This document shows, piece after piece, positions 58,429 to 64,000 of a stretch of DNA of 64,000 bases; position 1 is the first letter of the stretch, and each line of letters opens with the position of its first letter. A program made the position numbers and the translations under genes. A model generated the notes under the pieces. That model was not told the DNA's origin and made no database searches. It saw only the letters and a list, made by a program, of their open reading frames with translations. The stretch lies in NCBI RefSeq assembly GCF_038007965.1, contig NZ_JBBOYD010000001.1, positions 2,768,501 to 2,832,500 on the forward strand, written 5' to 3'. Source of the stretch: Niallia sp. FSL W8-0635 (GTDB taxonomy: Bacteria; Bacillota; Bacilli; Bacillales; Cytobacillaceae).

Positions 58429-59757
58429 TTATTTTTTCAAAGAAGCTGCCGCTTCTTTAAACGGTAAATCTAATCGTAATAAATCTTCAAATGATTCTCT
58501 TTTCACAACTAATCTTGCTTCCCCGTTTTCCACAAACACAACTGGCGGTCTCGGGATTCGATTATAATTATTTGCCATGGAATACCCATATGCACCTGTA
58601 CAGAAAACAGCAAGAACATCTTTGTCATCTGCTTTTGGTAAAGGTAAGTCCCAAATAAGCATATCTCCTGATTCACAGCATTTTCCTGCAATCGAAACAG
58701 TTTCATCTGGTGCTTGGAGAGGCTTATTTGCAAGAACCGCTTCATACTTTGCTTGATATAAAGCCGGGCGGATGTTGTCACTCATCCCCCCATCAATCGC
58801 CAAATAATTTCTAACATTAGGGACTTCTTTACGTGAACCAATTTGATATAGTGTAGTACCAGCATCACCTACTAGCGATCTTCCTGGCTCAATCCATATT
58901 TCGGGCATTTTCATGTTCAAATGGCTTACTTGCTCTTTTACTTCTTTGATGATTACTTCTACATATTCAGCAGGCTTTATTGGTTGGTCTTCTGCGGTAT
59001 AACGAATACCAAATCCACCACCTAAATTTAATACTTGAGACTCAAACCCATGGTTTGTTTTCCACTCTGTTAAATGTGTCATTATTTTTTTGGCAGCAAG
59101 CACGAAACCTGTTGTATCAAAAATCTGGGAGCCAATATGGCAATGAAGCCCTAATAATTCTAAAAAGGGTGACTCTTTTGCTTTTAATAAAGCAGCTTCT
59201 GCTTGTCCATTTTGCAAGTCAAATCCAAATTTTGAATCTTCCTGGCCTGTTAATATATAGTCATGTGTATGTGCTTCAATACCAGGTGTTACCCTTAATA
59301 GAATAGACATTTTTGTTTTTTTGTCTTCACATAGTTGCTGAAGCATTTCAAGCTCATAAAAATTATCAACGACAATACAACCGATCTTATAATCAATTGC
59401 CATCAATAGTTCATCTTTGCTTTTATTATTCCCATGAAAATGTATTCTTTCTACAGGGAAATCAGCAGCAATAGCTGTATATAATTCACCACCAGAAACA
59501 ACATCTAATGATAAGCCTTCTTCATTTGCTAGTTGAACCATTGCAATCGTAGAAAAAGCTTTACTTGCATAGGCAACTTGGGCTTTCACTCCTAATTGGT
59601 CAAACGTTTGCTTAAACCCTCTAGCTCTTTCTCTAATTAATTCAACATCATAAATGTAGACTGGTGTTCCAAATTTTTCGACTAATACGAGCGTATCTAC
59701 TCCGCCTATTTCAAGATGACCGGCATCATTTACTTTTGAAGTTCCGTAATAGTGCAT
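58429..59757 (-). CDS. lysA: Diaminopimelate decarboxylase
   Basis: Last step of lysine synthesis: decarboxylates meso-diaminopimelate with PLP. The PLP lysine is in VAYASKAFSTIAMV; HGNNKSKDEL, LGLHCHIGSQI, NLGGGFGIRY and the dimer-partner cysteine in GKCCESGDMLIWD also match. The frame is open to 59883, but GAGGGGAATCA just before ATG 59757 gives 442 residues, close to B. subtilis LysA (439). Located downstream of spoVAF as in B. subtilis. Confidence 0.96.
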   Translation of the reverse strand: MHYYGTSKVNDAGHLEIGGVDTLVLVEKFGTPVYIYDVELIRERARGFKQTFDQLGVKAQVAYASKAFSTIAMVQLANEEGLSLDVVSGGELYTAIAADFPVERIHFHGNNKSKDELLMAIDYKIGCIVVDNFYELEMLQQLCEDKKTKMSILLRVTPGIEAHTHDYILTGQEDSKFGFDLQNGQAEAALLKAKESPFLELLGLHCHIGSQIFDTTGFVLAAKKIMTHLTEWKTNHGFESQVLNLGGGFGIRYTAEDQPIKPAEYVEVIIKEVKEQVSHLNMKMPEIWIEPGRSLVGDAGTTLYQIGSRKEVPNVRNYLAIDGGMSDNIRPALYQAKYEAVLANKPLQAPDETVSIAGKCCESGDMLIWDLPLPKADDKDVLAVFCTGAYGYSMANNYNRIPRPPVVFVENGEARLVVKRESFEDLLRLDLPFKEAAASLKK

Positions 59758-59880
59758 TGATTCCCCTCTATTCTTCCATAAATTATTAAAATGCTCCTCT
59801 ATTAAAAACAGACAGTCTAAAGGAAGCACTTGTCTGTTGTGAAACTTATTTTTATCCCGCAAGAAGGCCGTAACACACAC

Positions 59881-59936
59881 CATAAAATCACGATTAAAAA
59901 AGATTCAAGAGGAATACAGCTCATAAAATCACGATT
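59881..59936. repeat. Short direct repeat upstream of lysA
   Basis: CATAAAATCACGATT occurs exactly at 59881-59895 and 59922-59936, 41 bp apart. It may be a chance or slippage duplication, or a tandem protein-binding site. Confidence 0.5.
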
Positions 59937-60067
59937 GATTCAACTAGCATTCATAGGTAGGTCTTTCCCTTCAATGAATGAAGTTTCACATTATTAATAG
60001 CTTACTTTAATTATCCAAATGTACCATAATTTCAGGTAATTCTCAATAGTTGATCCTCTAATTTTAG

Positions 60068-60130
60068 CAAAGAGAACGGGCAGTTTATCTAATCTCTATA
60101 AGATAGAATAATCTGCCCGTTTTCTCTTTA
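60068..60130 (-). terminator. Terminator of the spoVA operon
   Basis: AAAGAGAA-CGGGCAG pairs with CTGCCCG-TTTTCTCTTT; an inner TATCT/AGATA stem fills most of the loop. 30 bp after the spoVAF stop. Confidence 0.75.
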
Positions 60131-60159
60131 ATGTTTAAAAAGGGATATTTTTTTCCTTC

Positions 60160-61638
60160 TTAAGGCTGTTTAAATCGATCTTGTGGATGTAAATGGCTTG
60201 GTCTAATTTTGTTGCCCGGAACCGTACGGCGTACAAGAATTTGAGCAAAGGCTTTTGGATAGAAAGGGATAAACGGCCATAAATAAGGTACATTTAACGT
60301 TCTTGTACGAATAAGGAACAAGAGGTAGAGCGTCATTCCAATTAAAAATCCTGGTGTATGGAAGATGGCTACTACTATCAATAAAATTAATCGAACAATT
60401 TTATTGGCAATTCCCAACTCATAACTAGGTGTAGCAAAATTACCAATTGCTGCGACTGACACATAAAGAATAACCTCTGGAACAAATAAACCTACATCAA
60501 TTGCAATTTGTCCAATAAGGACTGCAGCAATTAAACCCATTGCGGTAGATAACGGTGTTGGCGTGTGAATGGCCGCTATCCTCAAGAATTCCAATCCGAG
60601 ATCTGCAATGAAAATTTGCACAACAATAGGAATATTTGTAGTTTCATTTGGACCTATAAAAGCTATCCTCTCCGGTAAGAGAGATGGCTCCAATACTACC
60701 AAAAACCAAAGAGGAAGGAAAAAAATCGAAGCAAAAACACCAATGAATCTGACCCATCTTACAAAGGTTCCAATCATGGGCGCTTGCCTATATTCTTCTG
60801 CATGCTGCAAATGATGGAAAAAGGTTGCGGGTGTTATAATAACACTTGGCGATGTATCAACATATATAATCACATGTCCTTCAAGTAAATGAGTAGCTGC
60901 TACGTCCGCCCTTTCTGTATATCTAACAAGAGGATACGGATTATAGCTTTGCTTTAATAAAAATTCTTCAATTGTCTTATCAGCCATCGTTAATCCATCT
61001 GCTTTTATATTTTGCAGTTCTTTTTTGACGATTTCCACTAAATCGGGATCTGCTATTCCATCAATATACCCAACAGCAATGTCCGTTTTGGAACGCTCTC
61101 CTACTCTCATAATTTCAAAGCGAAGGCGCTCATCTCTAATTCTTCTTCTTGTTATTGCTGTATTTACAATAATATTCTCGACAAATCCGTCCCTTGAACC
61201 ACGAACTACCTTTTCTGTGTCTGGTTCTTGAGGCATTCTACCTGGGTAACTCCTTACATCTACAACTAACCCATGATTATAGCCTTCTACTACAATGGCA
61301 ATTAACCCAGAAAGTACTTGATCTACCAATTCATCCATTTTCTCAATTGGCTGGACACTTTGGTGCACAATTTGATTTTCAACAATATCAAATATATTAC
61401 TTGCCTGTGATTTTCTATCTGTATCATTTAAGAATAATAGCTGTTCTAACAATTCAGCAATTAAAACACTATCACAAAGTCCATTAACATAATATAAATG
61501 GACTTGTTTTCGCATTACCTTTATTTTACGAACGCCTAAGTCAAAGCTTGTTCCAAGTCCGACTCGATCCTTCATATATTTTTCGACTTTTTCTAAGTCT
61601 TCAAATATCTGATCCTGCTTTTCAGTCTTGCTGCTCAT
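60160..61638 (-). CDS. spoVAF: Stage V sporulation protein AF
   Basis: Membrane protein related to GerA-type germinant receptor A subunits. Residues 1 to about 285 are the soluble domain with [35 protein letters not shown] and [20 protein letters not shown]. Membrane helices follow ([18 protein letters not shown] and others to about residue 470). It acts with the SpoVA channel in DPA release. 492 residues from ATG 61638; a GTG at 61647 is possible. It overlaps the spoVAEA stop by 17 bp. Confidence 0.94.
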   Translation of the reverse strand: MSSKTEKQDQIFEDLEKVEKYMKDRVGLGTSFDLGVRKIKVMRKQVHLYYVNGLCDSVLIAELLEQLLFLNDTDRKSQASNIFDIVENQIVHQSVQPIEKMDELVDQVLSGLIAIVVEGYNHGLVVDVRSYPGRMPQEPDTEKVVRGSRDGFVENIIVNTAITRRRIRDERLRFEIMRVGERSKTDIAVGYIDGIADPDLVEIVKKELQNIKADGLTMADKTIEEFLLKQSYNPYPLVRYTERADVAATHLLEGHVIIYVDTSPSVIITPATFFHHLQHAEEYRQAPMIGTFVRWVRFIGVFASIFFLPLWFLVVLEPSLLPERIAFIGPNETTNIPIVVQIFIADLGLEFLRIAAIHTPTPLSTAMGLIAAVLIGQIAIDVGLFVPEVILYVSVAAIGNFATPSYELGIANKIVRLILLIVVAIFHTPGFLIGMTLYLLFLIRTRTLNVPYLWPFIPFYPKAFAQILVRRTVPGNKIRPSHLHPQDRFKQP

Positions 61639-62200
61639 GAAAACCACTTCTTTCTAAAATATATTCCACTGCTTTTCTCGTAATTGGTGCCCCTTTTTCA
61701 TAAGAGTCTTTTTTTCCCATTTTTCCAATGTCACCGATACCAACAACGAGAGGTAAATTTAATTCATCCAAAACATATACGGTATCTCCATTCACTCTCC
61801 CTAATTCAATTTCTGGAATTCCATATTTGTCGACACCATAAGGGGTTAATTCTCCATCCTGGTCAATGGAAACATCCACTTTCGTCCATTCCTCTCTTCT
61901 TGTTCTGCTTGCCACTGCAATCACGCCCAACACTTCTAAATCAGGATGCGTTGCTATGTATTTCAAAGCTTTTTCACCAGTACCTTCTCCAACAAACCCA
62001 CTATCATCAAACATAACTAAAACAGGATCATTTTTAGCTTGCTTAATGAGATGCAAAATCTCCTTGCCACTATGATGGCTAGGGTTGCCAAATGAAGTGG
62101 ATATACATCTTCCACCTACTTCCTTTGCTACAATCTCAACGGCTCTCTTGGCATACTCATCACCATCAGTTATAAGGATTACTTTTCTCCTATTTTCCAT
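61622..62200 (-). CDS. spoVAEA: Stage V sporulation protein AEA
   Basis: 192-residue soluble protein with no membrane segment: [20 protein letters not shown] near the start, [20 protein letters not shown], then [40 protein letters not shown] and [19 protein letters not shown]. This is the SpoVAEA (Toprim-like) type, not the membrane SpoVAEB. RBS AAAGGAAG. It directly follows spoVAB after 28 bp; in B. subtilis spoVAC, spoVAD and spoVAEB lie between. Confidence 0.93.
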   Translation of the reverse strand: MENRRKVILITDGDEYAKRAVEIVAKEVGGRCISTSFGNPSHHSGKEILHLIKQAKNDPVLVMFDDSGFVGEGTGEKALKYIATHPDLEVLGVIAVASRTRREEWTKVDVSIDQDGELTPYGVDKYGIPEIELGRVNGDTVYVLDELNLPLVVGIGDIGKMGKKDSYEKGAPITRKAVEYILERSGFHEQQD

Positions 62201-62228
62201 TCTTTATACTTCCTTTCTGTTTCTAATA

Positions 62229-62648
62229 TTATGGAATAAAATAAATCCAATGAAACAAGGAGCCAAAGATTTTACCAAAAACAAGAGCCATCATTAAAAC
62301 TAATAGTCGATCGTCTATTCCAATTCTTTTAGCTAAAAGAGGGAATACATCTAGCACCTCTGTTAATGCTGCGGCAATCATTCCCACATAAATTCCATCT
62401 GCCAATCCCATTAGAATAAGTAGAAAAGCTGGTAAAGAAAAAGTAGGTTCTTGTAAAAAAGCAAGGGTTCCCATTACAGCTCCCAATACAGCAGCCCATT
62501 CATATGCATATATTTTACTGAAAGTTTTCGTCAACTGTGTTAGCCTAGGAATAATGCCAAAAACCGTTAAAAAAGCAACATATCCAGCACCAACTGTAAT
62601 TCCCCAAGCCAAGCCTACAAAGATGACAAATAGGATACTAATGATCAT
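62229..62648 (-). CDS. spoVAB: Stage V sporulation protein AB
   Basis: 139-residue membrane protein with about four hydrophobic segments: ISILFVIFVGLAWGITVG, WAAVLGAVMGTLAFLQ, LPAFLLILMGLADGIYVGM and LMMALVFGKIFGSLFHW. It contains the family string AALTEVLDVFPLLAKRIGID. Part of the DPA transport apparatus. It overlaps the spoVAA stop. Confidence 0.94.
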   Translation of the reverse strand: MIISILFVIFVGLAWGITVGAGYVAFLTVFGIIPRLTQLTKTFSKIYAYEWAAVLGAVMGTLAFLQEPTFSLPAFLLILMGLADGIYVGMIAAALTEVLDVFPLLAKRIGIDDRLLVLMMALVFGKIFGSLFHWIYFIP

Positions 62649-63267
62649 CCAATTTTTTTATACTTTCTTTATTTTCATGCATAATCATGTATTGATCTAA
62701 GGACTGCTGATAATTAAACACTTCTACCTCCAATGGGCTTGGTTCTTCATTAAGCCGCTTTTTAAACACATGGTTAAAAAATATGACCATTCCAAGTCCT
62801 AATCCAATAGAATATGGAATCTGAAAAATTAATGGTTTTTCTATTTCCTTACCAGTAATCATCTTAAAAATGCGCTGATGAACAGTCTGCATACTTACAT
62901 CTTCATGGAAATTCATAATGGTTAAACCAGATCCAATAAAAAGCAATAGCCATACTAAAATAAAAAAAGGAAGCGTTACTTTCTTCTTTGCAAAAACAAC
63001 TTCTATGATTGTTTGCGCTGGTCCAATCAGTTGTATTTCCAGATCTTTATATTGTTTTTTTATCTCCCGAATAACCTGCGTACTATCAATAATGATGATA
63101 TTCTTGTCCTGCTCTGTAATATGGTAAAGACATAGATTTTTAAGCGACGACAGTAATTGTTCTGTTGCAATAATTTGCGCTAAATCCTTCAGGAAAATCC
63201 GTTCATCGGACTTTTTTTGAATTCGATGTCTCATACGAATATATATAGTCTCTGCCAAAGGTTCCAC
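62638..63267 (-). CDS. spoVAA: Stage V sporulation protein AA
   Basis: 209 residues: a soluble N-terminal domain (to about 95) followed by two membrane helices (FFILVWLLLFIGSGLTIMNF and QIPYSIGLGLGMVIFFNHVF). The strongly conserved KRLNEEPSPLEVEVFNYQQS closes the family signature. First gene of the operon, expected under SigG in the forespore (family knowledge). GTG start at 63267 lies close behind AGGAC; TTG 63258 is an alternative. Confidence 0.93.
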   Translation of the reverse strand: MEPLAETIYIRMRHRIQKKSDERIFLKDLAQIIATEQLLSSLKNLCLYHITEQDKNIIIIDSTQVIREIKKQYKDLEIQLIGPAQTIIEVVFAKKKVTLPFFILVWLLLFIGSGLTIMNFHEDVSMQTVHQRIFKMITGKEIEKPLIFQIPYSIGLGLGMVIFFNHVFKKRLNEEPSPLEVEVFNYQQSLDQYMIMHENKESIKKLDDH

Positions 63268-63453
63268 GTCCTAACACATTGTTTTCCTCATGACTGTATT
63301 ATTCGATATTCTTGGTAAAAATATGATAGACTTTCAAATGGTAATTTTTTCTGAAAGTTATATTACTATGGATTTGAAATAATAGCTTTCATTTCACTTC
63401 ATTAACATCCCATTTCTTCATCATTAGTTTTCCTAGTTATCCAAAGTACATAA

Positions 63454-63496
63454 CAAAAAAAGTCAGCATCCTCTTATGAAGAGTGCCGACTTTTTT
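63454..63496 (-). terminator. Intrinsic terminator of the spoIIA operon (sigF)
   Basis: AAAAAAGTC-GC-CTCTT pairs with AAGAG-GC-GACTTTTTT with one mismatch around ATG. It follows the sigF stop by 4 bp and separates sigF from spoVAA. Confidence 0.85.
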
Positions 63497-63500
63497 CGAT

Positions 63501-64000
63501 TTAAAGATCCATCTGTTCTTTCATTTGCAATAATATTTTTTTCTCCAGCCTGGAAACCTGAACTTGGGAAATACCTAGTCTTGTAGCTACTTCTGACTGG
63601 GTCTGATCTTTATAATATCTTAAATAAACAATCAGACGTTCTCTTTCATCCAATTCACGGATTGCTTCCTGGAGAGCTATCTTATCAAACCATTTCCCTT
63701 CATTGCCATCATCGATTTGATCCAATAAAGTAATGGGATCCCCATCATTTTCATAAACCGTTTCATGAATGGAGGATGGCGTTCTAGCTGCCTCTTGCGC
63801 GAGAACGATATCTTCTGGAGGTATATCTAAATACTCGGAAAGTTCCCCGACTGTTGGTGTTCTGCCATATTGCTTAGATAGTTCGTCCTTCGCCTTACGA
63901 ATTTTGTTGCTTAATTCTTTTAACGATCTGCTAACCTTTACCGTTCCATCATCACGAATAAATCGTTGAATTTCTCCAATAATCATGGGAACAGCATAGG
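63501..64000 (-). CDS. sigF: Forespore sigma factor SigF, 3' part (gene continues beyond the window)
   Basis: C-terminal 165 or so residues of sigma-F, first forespore-specific sigma factor. The reading frame is open to the window end (YAVPMIIGEIQRFIRDDG), so the ATG at 63986 is internal. Region 3 (KELSNKIRKAKDELSKQYGR) and region 4 with the helix-turn-helix SEVATRLGISQVQVSRLEKK are present. SPSSIHETVYENDGDPITLL-type sequence matches B. subtilis SigF closely. spoIIAA and spoIIAB, its regulators, should lie just outside. Confidence 0.96.
   Translation of the reverse strand, partial: YAVPMIIGEIQRFIRDDGTVKVSRSLKELSNKIRKAKDELSKQYGRTPTVGELSEYLDIPPEDIVLAQEAARTPSSIHETVYENDGDPITLLDQIDDGNEGKWFDKIALQEAIRELDERERLIVYLRYYKDQTQSEVATRLGISQVQVSRLEKKILLQMKEQMDL

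Overview
The window is chromosomal DNA of an endospore-forming, low-GC Gram-positive bacterium of the Bacillaceae. The evidence is the gene content (spoIVA, spmA/spmB, sleB/ypeB, cotJABC, spoVA genes, sigF) and a gene order that follows the B. subtilis ypiA-to-sigF segment almost gene for gene. I cannot name the species; the repeat families and AT-rich intergenic DNA fit Bacillus-related genera. Nearly everything is on the minus strand. The plus-strand exceptions are ypzI, cotJABC, fer, ypuF and ypuA.

Layout. 0.1-8.6 kb: ypiA, an unrecognised gene, and the aromatic amino acid block aroC-aroB-aroH-hisC-tyrA-aroA. 8.8-13.6 kb: cheR, three tandem 150-bp repeats, ndk, and the menaquinone genes hepS-menG-hepT. 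14-25 kb: hbs, spoIVA, gpsA, der, a YIEGIA membrane operon, ypzI, the S1-domain protein YpfD, cmk, a DUF5359 gene and a PilZ protein. 25.6-31.5 kb: ypeB-sleB germination pair, prsW, ypdA and gudB. 32-40 kb: mecB, ypbG, cotJABC, ypbF-ypbE-ypbD, recQ-ypbB, fer. 40.3-48.2 kb: ribU under an FMN riboswitch, an M23 peptidase, sigX-rsiX, resDE and rluB. 48.5-54.6 kb: dacB-spmA-spmB, a superoxide dismutase, scpA-scpB, ypuF and ribT. 55.3-64 kb: ypuA, a nested repeat island, an IS110-family element, lysA, a shortened spoVA operon and the 3' part of sigF.

How the genes work together. The window joins core metabolism (shikimate pathway to chorismate, Tyr/Phe/His branches; menaquinone side chain and ring methylation; lysine; glutamate catabolism) to sporulation and germination (coat assembly, cortex hydrolysis, spore core dehydration, DPA transport, forespore sigma factor). 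It also carries cell-envelope and redox regulation (SigX/RsiX, ResD/ResE, PrsW, YpdA).

Main points for a second look. (1) The spoVA operon has spoVAA, spoVAB, spoVAEA and spoVAF but no spoVAC, spoVAD or spoVAEB, leaving only a 28-bp junction. (2) Several other blocks that B. subtilis carries here are missing with neat junctions: trpEDCFBA, mtrAB, resABC and ribDEAH, the last leaving a lone ribT. (3) The IS110-family transposase has about 200 bp of upstream, foldable non-coding DNA that is a candidate bridge-RNA gene. (4) A nested repeat island of about 564 bp has 13-bp terminal inverted repeats and two inverted GC-rich copies. (5) A compact promoter-RBS-ORF-terminator unit lies between gpsA and spoIVA. 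(6) sigX has a well-formed ECF-type autoregulatory promoter. I did not find a clearly new defence or biosynthetic system; most of the window is conserved backbone.
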